Part shown: piece after piece, positions 12,313 to 25,587 of the stretch
Layout: every line of letters begins with the position of its first letter
Position numbering within the stretch: the first letter of the stretch is position 1
Assembly (NCBI GenBank): GCA_023846275.1
Contig: CM043865.1
Coordinates: 6,002,068-6,066,067 of the forward strand
DNA: 64,000 bases
Reading direction: 5' to 3'
Source: Vanilla planifolia
Lineage: Eukaryota; Streptophyta; Magnoliopsida; Asparagales; Orchidaceae
Translations under genes and position numbers: made by a program
The notes under the pieces: generated by a model
The model's input: only the letters and a program-made list of their open reading frames with translations
Database searches by the model: none
Told to the model about the DNA's origin: nothing

Positions 12313-15300
12313 CGTTGAGGCTATGGAAGACGGAAAGAGAGAGCTAGGGAGAAGAAAGGCATCATACGATTTTATAAACGCGAAGTCCGATGGAGAAAGG
12401 AGAAGGAGAAAGGACTTGTGGGGGTTGAATTAACCGGCGAAGTTGTGTTTCGGTGGGGCTTCGATGGATCCTGACGTTCGTTGATGGCGACACGAGGGAA
12501 GCTAATGTAAAGTTGGAGTGGGGTGGAGGACCGGAGAAGAAAAAGCGAGCTCATATTGTTCCGAAGCCTCTGGGAGTCCGATTCATGGTTGCACGCATGT
12601 GATTTTTTTTAAAAAAATAATTTTTCTGACCTCATTTAAATATTATTTTGTTTGGACTTTATAGAAAAAGCACATGTGGATTATATTATATATAGGCAAC
12701 GGAAACATAAAGCTAATAAAATATAGGCTAACTGTAATACATTATTTCCAAATTATTTCTTTGTAAAATAATTTTTAAATATAATAAATCTAGTTATATT
12801 TTAAAATATGTTTTCTCATTTAAATAATAAAAATATTTTTATTCTTCTAAAATAATATTAAAAATATCACTTTCTCACACCTATTAAAAATTAATAATTA
12901 TTTATATCTATTTTAGTATTAATTATTTTATTAAATATTTTTAAAGATATATTTATCAAATATATAACTTTTTAATAACATTTCAAAATGTTATTTTTTA
13001 AATTTTATTTTTTATTAATTATAATTATATTAAACTTAATCTTAGATTTATATATCTTTAACATACCAATCAGTATTTTATGGCACACAAATTTTACTTA
13101 ATTAGCGTAATATTGAACAATGCAAGTCATTTTAAATTAAAAAAATTATTTGAAAAATAATTTATCCAATCTTATTTACATAATTTACTTTACTTGTTCA
13201 TGGCTGTTATTTTTTATGATGCACAATTTTTAATGCCTTGTTCTCTCCATCAATATTTAAACAAACAATTTTCTTTTAACAAAAAATTTTAAAAGAAATC
13301 AACTTATTTGGCTAAAAGTAAAATAATTCAAAGGAACTACATATAATGAAATAAGTAGTTCACTTAGAAAAATATTTACTTATATACAACTCCATAAAAT
13401 TACATCTAAACATAGCTTGGATATAAACATATTTTTTAAATTTAAAAATAAACAAAAAATAAGAAAAAAAACATAATTTATTCTTACAAAAAAATGTTAA
13501 AAAATAATTTTTTTTCATTTTTATTAATAAATTAAAATTATCTTGGACATTAATTTTTTAATATTTTAATATTTAGATTTAAGTTAGGTATATATAATTA
13601 TTAGACATGTTTAAAGATATATCACATGAAGACATATAATAAGAAACAAATGTCTCTCTAGTTTATCGAAAAACCAATATCTTTGGCGTAGGTCTAATAT
13701 AATTAAGAGATAGTTTTAAAATAAATCTCATAAAAGATATATATTAAGAAACTAATATCTTTTTGATTGATTGATTAAGAAGCAAAATATCTTTAAGTTG
13801 GGAAAAATACAAAGATATTGGTATATCAATCAAAGAAAGAGATACTAACTTCTTAATATATATCTTTCATGAGATTTATTTTTAATCAATTAATATTTTT
13901 AAATCAATAAATAATAATTATGTGTGGGATGAGGGCTAATCTATACATTTGTTAGAGTACAAAATCATTTTATGTGTATATCTCACAATTTTTTAATTCC
14001 AAATTGAGACTAAATTAGAATCTCTTTTTTATTCATTTCTTTGTAAAATATAAATAAGTACACAAAAATTATAAGTCAAATGTAAAAAAAATAGAAATAC
14101 CATTTAACATAATAAAATAATAAAAATAACAAAAATACAAACATTTAGCAAAATACATAAAAGCAAAAACAAGTTGCTCATAAATGATATCTTATAATTC
14201 AAAAATATTCAAAAATGCTAATAAACTCAGTAAAACCTTTATTTAAACCCTTTTTTTTTTTTTTGCCATTTGCATGTCATATGATTTATGGCATACAAAT
14301 GAAACTAAACTAACATCTAAAGTTTCATTTGTTGTACTTGCAGTGAATCTTTTGATCTAATTTATACTACATTTATCTACTCACGACCCTCTGTGAAAGT
14401 TTGATGATACAAAACCATATATTAAGTTTATTATAATATTGATTGAATTGTAGTTTAAATATAAGTATAAGTTGATTATTTATGAGATTATGGTATTGTG
14501 TATCACCAAGGGATATCATCATGGATGTCTTTCACACAATGACTCAACCATGGAGAATTGCTTTTTTTTATGGTGTTGTGACCATTATAAGCATTTTTCG
14601 ATCAAATTTTAATAACTATGGATTATTAAAACTTATGTAATATTTTATTATTACACTTAGGATCATATTCATGAATACATTTAATTCATACTTTGCAATT
14701 TATCTTTCATATCAATTTGTATTCCTGCATTATTTGAGTTGTGATATCAATTTTAATTTTCCATATAAATGTACAATATTAAACTTATTTAATTAGTAAG
14801 CAAAAAATGAGAAATTATATTTTTTAAAAAATTAAAATCATATTAATCATATATTATGATTATAGTAAAATTTTTGTAGGGAGAATAATAGGATAATTTG
14901 ATCATATGTTTGCATAGGAGAACCATTATATAGTACGATACAATCGATAGTAGTGGTAATACATTCCCAAGAGGAAATGGAGAAAATTTTCTAAGTTATG
15001 AATAAATCATAGTCTATAATATGATATGTATTATAGTATAGTATGGTCATTTGTAGATTTAGGATTTTGAGAGAAATTATGAAAGATTTATACAATACAA
15101 TTTTTTTGATATATGTGACATAAAGAGAATAAGAGAGAATCAAATTGCTTCATATAATATAATGCTACTCATCATAATACATGATTCTTATTTCAATAGA
15201 AGCATGTATTAAGTAAAGCTAAATTTGAGCACTTCATATAGTAGTATATTTATTTATCATACAATGTGATCTTGTCAAATAAAGTATATGTATTAAATAA

Positions 15301-16639
15301 AACAAAAATCAAGCACTTCATACCATAATATTTATCATATATATGATCAATTTCTAAAGTATATCCAAAGATAGTCATACAATCTCATTTCTTGCCATAA
15401 TTATTTATTTAAAGTCATTATAATGTACTATTTAGTCTATCTTATAATATGATCAATGTTAAATTCTTATAATTGCTAGTTTAATCTTCTTAAAAAATAA
15501 ATTTGTCATTTTTCACCATTTATAATTTCATATTTGATTCATCAAGTGTCTTTTACCAATTAATATGTTATTTAAAATTGGGAGAACATGCAAATCAATA
15601 AAGAAAATAAAATATTCTCACCATCCTTATTGAGTTAAAGAAGCTTCCACTGTTTCGAATTTTCTTGATCCTTCTCAAAGCTACTATGCTCATAATCATT
15701 GCATTATTTTTTAGCTTTTCTTTTGTAATTTCATTGCATATCTTTATTTAGTGTGCCACTAATAGATTTGTATTAGTTATTAAATTTTATTGTATAAGTA
15801 TTGTTGTCATAAAATTGTGCATTGTTACTTTTGATGCCTATATATCTTTTTATTTTGGTTGATGCATGAACCTTTATATAACACTCTAGCTATTTTTGAT
15901 CTTTATGAATCTTGTGTTGTAAAGATGTTTCATCTACCCATCTTTAGACAAAAGGTGGTCATGGATTTAATAAGCCTAGTATTTTATGGTCAATGGTCAA
16001 CATAGGCTTGTGTATATTGTCAAACAAAGTAAAAATTCTTATGCCTTTTATTATTGCAATCTCATATAACCTATTTTAAACTTAATCAAAATTTTTCTTT
16101 AAAGAAATATTTTGAGAAAATAAAAATAACTAAGATACCACAATATTTGCTCATAATTTACTTATTTTGAAAGTTTTATGAAATACAATTTACCTCTCTC
16201 TTATAAGAATGTCATTTATTATTGGTATCAAAGCCAATCACATTGAAAAAAAGTTTTCTAGATATGATCATTGATATCATAAACAGTTTGTATAAATGTA
16301 ATTTTTCTCAACATTTTCTTTTGCTTGTTAGAGGTTTTTATTCATATTGAAAAAATATGATGACTATTTACTATTTGTTATTCATATTTGTAAGACATTA
16401 TTCAATGACAATTTATTTTTCATACTAAGATTGTTATCATTGTTACTATGCCAAAAATGATTTTTGAATTAAATATAGCAAAAAACTATAGAGTCCAATT
16501 GAGTGCTCATGTTTTGAACATATTACATTGTAGTTTAAATGCATTTAATATAATAAGATAAAGAATTTAAAAACTACATATAAAATATGAAATAAACTCA
16601 AAGTAACCTATGGGATAAACTAACTAATAATAGAGAATT
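12313..16639. other. AT-rich intergenic region
   Basis: The first ~250 bp are the promoter and 5' leader side of the PFK gene and are moderately GC-rich to about 12590. The rest is extremely AT-rich with dense stops. Apart from the foldback at 13718-13882, no gene or recognisable transposon domain was seen. Confidence 0.55.
13718..13882. repeat. Inverted repeat (foldback), arms ~57 bp
   Basis: The left arm begins at 13718 with AAATAAATCTCATAAAAGAT and runs to about 13774. The right arm, about 13825-13882, read on the other strand begins AAATAAATCTCATGAAAGAT. About 50 of 57 positions agree and most differences are transitions, so a transcript could form G:U pairs. The loop is about 50 nt. Weaker similarity extends a further ~20 bp outward. 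It could be a small MITE or foldback element, or a hairpin precursor of small RNAs. No terminal TA or other target duplication was convincingly identified. Confidence 0.75.
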
Positions 16640-17060
16640 AGATCAATAAGCTTACTCATGATTAAAAATTATTTAGAATGTCATTAATTGAAACAATTAA
16701 ATCAATATTTATTTCTTTTATCAACACTACTAATGGTCTAGCTAGTCATGAGAAAGTATTTTCTAATGATGAGTAGATTTGAAAAATCTTTAGTGTATTT
16801 TTCAAGGAGTATGATCCACTTGCCATTGCCATCAAAGGTACTGAAAACCATTCCACTCTCTCCCTTGATGATATTATGGGAGAATTAATGATGAATGAGA
16901 TGGAAATTGTAAGAAGAAAAGAAGAAAATTTGTTATAGAAAAGAGCACGATCAAGAAGGAAGCAAGCAATTGCATTGAGGATTAAAGAATCTTTACCTAA
17001 AAGGTCTTCAACAACAAGCAGAATGAACTCTTCACACCTTCATGAACCTTTTTCTTCCTT
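16640..17060 (+). mobile_element. Ty1/copia-type gag (UBN2-like) fragment
   Basis: A decayed gag segment on the + strand. Translating from about 16801 gives FKEYDPLAIAIKG, then STLSLDDIMGELMMNEMEI, then RRKEENLL, a stop, and a basic RRKQAIALRIKES. This is the order seen in plant copia gag: (L)P..w.p...aI, then LTLDELIGxLxxHE, then KRKEEE, then IALKA. The upstream part, SLIETIKSIFISF, fits the preceding gag helices, again with stops. No zinc knuckle, protease or RT was found downstream, so only a fragment remains. Confidence 0.6.
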
Positions 17061-18101
17061 CTTTGTGCTCTTTAGTAGCCAATGATTATTGTATATCAAT
17101 GTGCTAATACTAGAAAGCCTAATTGAAATAAAATCAAAAGTTCATTAGGATAAATTACTTTGTGCCAAGATCATCTTCATGGGAAGAAAATTGTTCATTA
17201 GGATAAGTTCCTCCTTGTTCCTTCTATCTTGACGATTTATAACAATTTTTTAGCAATCAAATATGACACCATCTCTTCTGCACCATTTCCTGATATATAG
17301 TCAACATGCTTCATATATTTCCAGAAGTGCAAAACATTTTTGTAAAATGTGCAATCTAGAACAACATTTTAAAAGTTCCTTAATATATATTCCTATCAAT
17401 TATAAACCCTGCAATTTCTCCCACCCAATGGATAAATCCCGACACAATGAGCCTCAATATTTCCAAATGGCTCGCAAATACAGCAACAAATTCAACCAAG
17501 TTAGACTAAAATAAATGAATTAGTGATTACTAATCCCAAAAGCGCAATGTTTACCTTCTCAATGAGGGAGAGGTTGTATGGCTTCACTTCTCCACATCAA
17601 TGGTTGCATTGCTCTTGTTGTAGAGATCATTCCTGTTACACAGACTACAAATTTCAGTTTTTATATTTCTTTAAAGCACATTACAATGTTGATTATGAGA
17701 GGGAGCGAGAGGCGCCACTAGTTTGATAGGGAAATTTGAGTAAATGAACACACTTGAGGCTATCCTTGTCTTCCTCGTTAGATATGATCTCACTTCTCTA
17801 GTTCGAAAGATTATATACCTAATAAAAACCTAAGCATAATGAAAAAAACCAACCTCAACCATCATAATTATGAGTCATGAATCAAAATTGAGTATCACAT
17901 CAATTTCATTTAATTATTCAAATCAATTATGTCAACTATTATAATTCTATATACAACATATAATTATTGTCAAAAATCAAATCATAAATATCAATACATT
18001 AATTCCACAAGTTAAGCTTATTAAACTAATCATGTATACAATAATAGCACTCATAATATCATGTATAGAAAGAGTAAGTACCATCACTCTAGTGCACTTA
18101 T

Positions 18102-18158
<57 letters not shown>

Positions 18159-19781
18159 GTAGCAATAAAAAATTTCAACAGAACCAAATTGAGCTAACCT
18201 AATTAAATTTTAGCCTAAATTAGTCATTATCGCCCAATGCAGCGCCTGTTTGTCTTAATAAATCTCTTACAAACATCCTACATGACCTTTCTCACCTCAT
18301 CATCGCCACTTATTGCCGCCCAAGTTGTTCTCGTCTTGCCATTAAACCAAGTCAACAGCACAACCACCATCACGACTTTCTCCTTCTCCTTCATCATCCC
18401 TTCCAAAACCTTAATTGGGTCTTAATGTTTTGCCTTCTTTGACCTATCCCACACTTTGACAACAACCACATGGTGAACATTGCTTCTTTTTTTTGGGAGA
18501 GTATAAAGATGCGTAAAAAACTGCCATAATATATGCATCCAAATAAACCTATAACAAGAATCATGACAGCTCAAGAATGGTGCTGAGTAATTAACAACTA
18601 GCAAGATATGCTATACCCATCATAATCACAAAATGCTCATAGGTAACATCTAAAAAAATAAAACATAATAACTAATTATGATAAAGTAACACAACTCATT
18701 AATAACTATGTAAAATGAAGTAGCATATGAAAAATATCAAAAAAGAACCGTTAAAAATAAAGGGTATACTAATCATCTAGTAAGTAAGAGTCATCTATCT
18801 CAAGGTTTACAACTTAGAAATGATCTTCTTTAGGATCCATCAAATCACCCAAGGTATGGCTCAAACAACCTAACAAAATATTAAGGGTCACAAACATCAA
18901 CTAGAAAGCATTAATAGAGTTGATCAATACAATTCAACTCCAAATATAACCCTAGCATTCTAAATATTTGAAAAACACACTTTCAAAATATCATGAAATT
19001 TAAATTATCCAATCTATAAATTATTTCCAAAACATATTATTATTAAATAAATTTAATCTTAAATTTACATCTATTTAAAATAATGCACAATAAAATACAG
19101 AAAACCGATCACAAAAGTATATGTTTTTGTGGTGTGCCTAAGAAATACAACTACGGAGGTCTCAGTAATGAAAAGTGATGACCTTTTATCACATGGCTAT
19201 TATTGAAGATATTGAATCTAACAAGGATAGTAGCATTTTAAGTTTAGCGATAAAATAAAAGATATAGGAGGAATGAATAACCATTACCTCAATTGTGCAA
19301 GTGGTTAGACTCATGACAATATCGCAAAAGAAGAGAAAGGTGGGGACAGCAAATCACTTAGATATGGCTAGGTTTCGAAAGGGATGATGAACGAGGAGAA
19401 AGGGGTGATAGTGACTGCAACCTTAGCAAGTTCAAAAGGAAGACAAGAAAACCACACATGGTGGCGACTATTGTTGACAAAGAAAGGTAATAAGCAAGAT
19501 AATTGAGAGAGAGTCCATAAGAGAAGGAAGAGAAATATTGTGAGCAAAAGGGCTATATTGGAGATAATGGCTAATTAGGGATAAAATATCATTAAACTTA
19601 GCTTAATTCAATTTGATCAAACAATATTATAAAAGGAGGTTATTATTGACAATCACATTCATCAAATGATCACATAGCTACAAGATAAACCACATAACTG
19701 ATCTAAATAACATAACGATAAAACACATTATGGGTTTCACATAAATTGCTAATGCTAAAAACAACAAATCAATATGCTAAT
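17061..19781. other. Intergenic region left of the young LINE
   Basis: No supportable gene. The region contains an (AT)n microsatellite and short chance open frames (for example near 17263-17726 and 18237-18425) without recognisable domains. The LINE target-site duplication marks its right end. Confidence 0.5.
18105..18154. repeat. (AT)n microsatellite
   Basis: A perfect run of 25 AT units. A short minus-strand open frame crossing it encodes only an alternating Tyr-Ile stretch and is an artefact of the repeat. Confidence 0.97.
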
Positions 19782-19796
19782 TACTAAATTCTCATG
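19782..19796. repeat. Target-site duplication, LINE 3' side
   Basis: TACTAAATTCTCATG lies directly before the LINE poly-T tract. It matches TACTCAATTCTCATG at 26072-26086 at 14 of 15 positions. This is the expected product of target-primed reverse transcription and fixes the element's limits. Confidence 0.92.
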
Positions 19797-19876
19797 TTTT
19801 TTTTTTTTTTTTTTTTGAAAAGGATATATCATTATATCAAAAGTGGCAAAGCCACACAGGTTTTACAGTTAGATCC

Positions 19877-22800
19877 TCAAGGGGGATCAAACAGAAAATC
19901 AGACAGCATAAGTTTGATGAGAGGCTGAGGAAGGGATTCCCCAGGACCCCAAATGAACTCATGAGTGCAGGCTCTACGGGCAGCCCAGTCAGCAGGCTCA
20001 TTTCCCTCCCTGTGGATATGAGAAAACCGGAGAGCCTCCATGGCCTTAACATACTGCAAAGTAACAGCAAGCACCCCCTCCCCACTGGGTTTGGTAACCA
20101 TATCCCGAGCCACCTGAAGTGCAGTCATCAAATCAGACTGGAACTCAACTGCACGATACTGGGGAAGAAACTCCCTCAGAAGGTCGAAGGCCATAATGAT
20201 AGCCTGGACCTCCATCATATCAGCAGCCACTGAGAACATCCTCTTACCGGCCACCATGAGAGGTTTGCCCGAGCAATCTCTAACAACGACACCAAGACCA
20301 GCTATGGAGTCACCAACCGCGGCATCACAATTGACCTTAATCCATCCTGTAGGGGGGGGGAAGCCAACCATGCGTGACAAGCAAATCCGAAGACTTGCCA
20401 GGATTCCCGCTGGACAGAGATGAATGGATAAGATGCCTCCTGAGGGTCGTGCTGACCTCGAACCTAACCATCCGAGACACCGAGCAGAGAGTAGGCACGA
20501 AGCCGTTGTGTATAAGCGCATTTCTCCTCGACCAAATGTAGTACAAGGTGGTAGCAATTGTAGCCACATGCTGTACCGCAACGTCGCGCCGCGCCGCAGG
20601 AGAACTCAAGAGCCTGATAAACATCTCCAAAATTCTGAACCCGGAAGCCGCACCCGTGGGCCAGCCCAGCTCCATGAGCACGTGCATGGCTGGTCCCCCA
20701 CATGTCCCGGGCACGTGGGCAGTCCCACAGCGCGTGCTGCAGGGTCTCCTCCTCCATGCAGCCGAAAGGGCACAGGGGATCGCGGCTAATTCCCCCGCGA
20801 GCCTTCCACGTCGCCGTAGGCAGAAATTCGCCGGCAGCCCGCCAAAGGAAGACCCGAACCCTCGGCAACACCTTTAATTTCCAAATTCTCCCCGTAGCTT
20901 CATCACGCCGCCGACCACCGCCCCCAGCAGAGGACGACTCGTGTTTGATCTGTGCGTAGATTCGACCACTATGAGCCTTCTCCATCTCCGTATGCGTATG
21001 GACCAAGCAGTCCTGGACGGAATCCCGAGCACGCGGGAGATGCCTGATTTTGTCAATAAGCTCCTCACCCGCCCAGTTAGAAATCGCCTCAACATCCCAA
21101 GCACCGTCGTCCCTGATGCATTCGGCAACACTTTCCGGCCAGCTTGCGCGAACATTAATGAACGTAGGCCAGCAGCTGATAGGTAGAACCCCAAGCCAAT
21201 TATCCTCCGTAAATCTCACCCTCCGCCCGTCGCCGATGCGCCACACGAAGCACGAAATCGCCGTCGGCATAGCTCCCAGGATCATCTTGCAAACGGCCGA
21301 GGCCTTCCGGGGTGTCTTCATCAACGGGTCGATGAACCCATACTTCCTTCTCATAATCTCAACCCATAATCCCACTTCCCGCCCAAGGATGCGCTTACAA
21401 TTCCCCATCTGCAAGGCCTGGTGCCAAATGCGAAGATCCCGCAGCCCGAGCCCGCCGGCCACCCTCGGCGTAGACACGCAATCCCAGGACGCATAGTGCA
21501 GCGTCTGAGCACTACTCGTACCGCCCCAAAGGAATTGTCTGATTCGGCGTTCAATTACAGCAATGGTTCCCGCCGGCACCAAACAGTGGCGCAGAATGTG
21601 GTTGGGGATAACACAGAACCGAGGACGCCAACACAGCCCTGCCCGCAAGCTACAATACCCGTCCGCGCCAGCTGATCGCAGTATTATCAATTCTTTGGAC
21701 GAGGGAACTCAGGTCCTCCTTAGTCAATCGGCGCGCAGTAATAGGAACCCCCAAATACACCAAGGATCGGCCAATTGCCATACCAAGTTTCCGTGAAATT
21801 ATGCTGGACTTCTTCTTGCTGAAGCTATTGCTAAAATAGACATTTGACTTGGAAAAGTTGGCCTTCAATCCAGCGCTGTCCTCAAACGCCCGCAGAATGC
21901 GACGGACAGCGCACGCAACCTCCCTGGAAGCCGGAGCAAAAATCAACACATCGTTCGCGAACAAGAGGTGGGAAACCCGCGGTGTATGCATCCCCGGCCT
22001 AAACCCGAGCAGCTGCCGGGATTCATATTCCCGCATCATGCACAACAGGTATTCCATGGACATGACAAAGAGAAAGGGGGATAATGGGCACCCCTGCCGG
22101 AGACCACGACGCGCCGACACCCAAGGAAGACGCGCTCCATTAATGAGTACAGCGTACCTAGGACCAGAAATACATGCAGAAATCCAGTTACACCAAGTAA
22201 CAGGGAATCGCATAGCCTTCATAGTTTCGAGCAAAAAATCCCAGCGAACCCTGTCATAGGCCTGCTCCATGTCGACTTTCACTGCCATAAGGCCGGAAGC
22301 AACGGTACAGGATCGCATTCTCGCTACCATCTCCTGGGCAATATTTATGTTATCCGATATGCTCCTCCCCGGGACAAAGGCCGCCTGTTCCTGAGACACA
22401 AGACTAGGCAGCAGCGATTTCAGCCTGCCAACAAGAATTCGAGCCACCAATTTATAGATTGTGTTGCACAAACTGATCGGCCGGAAGTGCTCCGGCCGGC
22501 AAGCACCTTGCTTCTTCGGGATAAGAACAACAAGAGTGTCCTTCCAACTCTCCGACATTCTACACTCCTCAAAGAATGCCAAAACAGCCTTGATTATGTC
22601 CCGCTGCGTGACTTTCCAATATCCATTGACGAAATCCATTGTAATACCGTCGATGCCCGGGGCACGATTCCTTTTAATGCCCCGCATAGCCACCAAAATT
22701 TCGTCTTCCGTCACCCTCCGGCAAAGGCCAGAACCAGCCTCCTCACTGACGAAACCCGAAAGCGGGGAAATTGGAGGCAATGGCGCCAGGTTGCTATCGC

Positions 22801-24085
22801 CCCATTTCCGTTCAAAAAACTCGAAGACAAGCCGCCTAATGTTGTCGGGAGAGTCCACAATGTTACCGTCTACGTCCCGCAAGAATGTAATGCGATTCTC
22901 CCTTTTACGAGCCGATGCCGCAATGTGAAAAAACTTCGAATTGCAATCCCCAAGCTGCGCCCAATGCACCTTAGCGCGCTGCCACCACCACTGTTCCTCG
23001 TGAGCACACCCCCGGTGAAAGGCAGCAACCAAATCACCAAGCCGCTTGTGGTCCTCCTCCGACAGACCATCGCTAGACTCCCTATTTTGGAGCTCGTCAA
23101 TGTCCCGCTCCAACACCTTGTTCCGATCAATAATATTCCCCACCTCCTCACGGCTCCATCTGCGCAGCGCCCACATCGACCGCTGAAATTTTGTCATCAC
23201 AATTTCCATACTGTCGCCCTTAACAGTCCTCCAAGCCTTTTCCACCACCTGGAACGATTGAGGGAAGTCCAGCCACACGCTGTCGAACAGTAGCCTGCTG
23301 GAATACTGCCACTGATCTCCACCTCCCACCTTAATCAACAATGGACAATGATCCGAACCCAGCCTACTGAGGTGATGGACCGAACAATTAGGAAATGCAA
23401 GCAGCCCCGCCGAGTTCATAAGAGCCCGGTCCAGGCGTTCAAGGATGCGCGCACCCCCCTGCTTCCCATTGCTCCAAGTAAACCTGTTGCCGGAAAACCC
23501 CAAATCCACAAGTTGAAGCTCCTGCATAAGATCCGCAAAGTCCTGCTGGTCCTTGCCATAAAAGAAACGCCGACCCCCCCGCTTTTCCTCCGGTGCCAAG
23601 ATCAAATTAAAGTCTCCAGCAACAAGCAAAGGCTCATTGCCGCAGCAGGAATTTCGGACATCCTCCCAAATGATCCGCCGTCTGTGATGACACTTCGGGC
23701 CGTAAACAAAGTAGCAAGTCATCCTGCCATCATGTGAAGTTTTGATTGTGCAAGCCATAATATGAGATGAAGCGCCAGTGATCATAAGGTCCACATCCTT
23801 CCTCCACAGAATCAGAAATCCAGCAGATAGTCCCTCTGAGGGGTGTGCCTCAAAATCCCATCCTCCCCCAAGCAGCCAATTTGCATCTTGTCTAGAGAAC
23901 CCCACAGCCTTCGTCTCCATTAACGCCACAACAGCAACATTCCTTTCACGGATCAACCTGCGCAAATAGCCCCTAGACTTCTTCTTCTTGACGCCTCTTA
24001 TATTCCACACAATAATGTTCATTGATAATGTCATCAGAAAGCCCTTAGCCATGCAACTGCATCTTCCCGAACCCCCACCACCCAC
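19877..24085 (-). pseudogene. LINE ORF2: endonuclease-reverse transcriptase-RNase H, disabled
   Basis: The first open segment, 21650-24085, encodes the APE-type endonuclease (WNIRG, METK, GDFN, RLDRAL, SDHCPL) and the RT: an IPKKQG...FRPISLCNTIYKLVA block, KVDMEQAYDRVRW, GLRQGCPLSPFLF and LLFANDVLIF. The catalytic FADD reads FAND (codon 21953-21955). A TAG ends the frame at 21650-21652 within a WRGRVL-stop-LAGR stretch. The frame then shifts near 21612 to continue IPNHILRHC and zf-RVT (LCPFGCMEEETLQHALWDCP). It shifts again at a five-G/C run near 20695-20699, and again at a nine-G/C run near 20352-20360, into RNase H (KVNCDAA, MEVQAI, FQSDLM, GNEPADWAA: the D-E-D-D set is retained). The last stop is at 19877. 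It begins 47 nt after ORF1; a better start may be the Met of MNIIVWNIRG. Confidence 0.93.
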
Positions 24086-24132
24086 CAGAGATGGCCGCTA
24101 CGCCCCACGAAGCGCAGCCGTGATCCACATTC

Positions 24133-25587
24133 TTAAGCCGCATTGCCACCCACACCAGTGGGCGGCTCCTTCTCCCGAGCCGTCATTGACCCTAGCAACT
24201 TCCCCTTAACTCCGCCCCCCCGAGCTTCCCGCTCCGCACCTTCCGCCCCCAAGCTCCGATCACCGGAATCCGCCAAGTGTTGAGCACGACTCCTGGATGG
24301 TGAGCCCCGCCTTGGTCTGCTCCTCCCGCGTTCCCTCGAGGGACGACTGACCCCCCTGGATGAGCCGGCGTGCACCCTCCCACGAGTTCTTTGAACGTCA
24401 TTCCTGGGTCCATGGCTAGCCGTGGCCGCCGGACCCCTACGAGCATCGGCACCCGTTTTCCTCCGTCTGTGTTGAACTAGCATCCAAGGCCCTAGTCCAT
24501 GCGCTTCTTCCGTAACCTCGGTAAGGACCTCTCCTCCATTCCTCTGATCCCCGTTCGCCCTCATTCCAGAGCATTCACCATGTCCAGGCTGAGTCACCTC
24601 CTTCGTAAGCTGCACATTGCATTGGCTTGCAAGATGCCCCACGCGACCGCACGAGAAACAAATCCTCGGCAATCCCTCATATTCGAAACTTTGGTAGATT
24701 CTCCCATAGTCCCCTTTTAGCCAAACACCCGGCTTCAAGGGTTTCGAAAGGTCTGTACGAATACAGACCCGAGCATAGGACGATCTCTCCATTGCCGCCG
24801 TCCACCCATCGAGAAGGAACGGATCACCTATAGCCTTTGCAATACGCAAGATATTGTCCGTATCCCAGTAAATCAGGGGCAAGCCGGGGAATCGCACCCA
24901 AATCGGCGCGCACATCGCGTGGGAGTCGCCGGGAGTGAATTCATGCGACCAAACATCCAAGCCCATGGTTTGGCCGGCAATTTGCCACGGCCCCCCGAGC
25001 CACACATCATTTCGTGCCTCCTTCGATTCGAAATGTAAGCAGAAGCAATTCGAAGACAGATCAAACACTCTAAAATTCTTATGGTGGCCCCAGCGTTTGA
25101 GCAACACTCTGGCGATCATCGGAAAAGGCAGCGTGTTCCCGAATATACGACCCACCAGGTCATATTTGTGAAAATCAATTCGCCGTTGACAAGCTTCGGA
25201 AGAGACGAGGACTTCACCATCCTCCGCCATATCCGGAATAGCAGCAGCACGTTCCTTAACATCAACATTAGCCGGCCGCATGAAAGAGTTCACCAAGTTG
25301 CCATTCTGGATATTGCGGGCTGTCAAAACCTCTCTAAAGCTGGCCTTAGCAGGCAAGTGTTCCGCACCCCACTGCATCTCCGCTTCTCCGGTGATATTGT
25401 TCTCCTCCGCGACCCCAGCTCTCGTCACCCTGTCATCGACCTCCAGTGTAGCGCCGTCAGGGTGTGGAAGACCCCCGTCAAGTGGCTGTCCCTCTTCAGA
25501 CGATGATGAAACACACTCCCTCACCGGGGAGTTACTTGCAGTGGTCCTTGCACGCCGGCTGCTCCTTCGTAATGTACTTCCCGCCAT
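24133..25587 (-). CDS. LINE ORF1 protein (DUF4283 / CCHC zinc knuckle)
   Basis: An uninterrupted 484-residue frame. Roughly residues 130-310 form the DUF4283-type RNA-binding region: HKYDLVGRIFGNTLPFPMIA, KRWGHHKNFRVFDL, GGPWQIAGQTMGLDVW and WVRFPGLPLIYWD. A CCHC knuckle follows, CFSCGRVGHLASQC (C-x2-C-x4-H-x4-C, all four ligands present). The C-terminal third is low-complexity, rich in Arg, Gly and Ser, and probably binds RNA non-specifically. In L1-type elements this protein coats the element RNA and acts as a chaperone. Because the frame is intact while ORF2 is broken, this copy could at most make ORF1 protein. Confidence 0.92.
   Translation of the reverse strand: MAGSTLRRSSRRARTTASNSPVRECVSSSSEEGQPLDGGLPHPDGATLEVDDRVTRAGVAEENNITGEAEMQWGAEHLPAKASFREVLTARNIQNGNLVNSFMRPANVDVKERAAAIPDMAEDGEVLVSSEACQRRIDFHKYDLVGRIFGNTLPFPMIARVLLKRWGHHKNFRVFDLSSNCFCLHFESKEARNDVWLGGPWQIAGQTMGLDVWSHEFTPGDSHAMCAPIWVRFPGLPLIYWDTDNILRIAKAIGDPFLLDGWTAAMERSSYARVCIRTDLSKPLKPGVWLKGDYGRIYQSFEYEGLPRICFSCGRVGHLASQCNVQLTKEVTQPGHGECSGMRANGDQRNGGEVLTEVTEEAHGLGPWMLVQHRRRKTGADARRGPAATASHGPRNDVQRTRGRVHAGSSRGVSRPSRERGRSRPRRGSPSRSRAQHLADSGDRSLGAEGAEREARGGGVKGKLLGSMTAREKEPPTGVGGNAA

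Noticed and set aside
17977-18165. 62-codon frame with a long Tyr-Ile run
   Set aside because: Translation of the (AT)n microsatellite.
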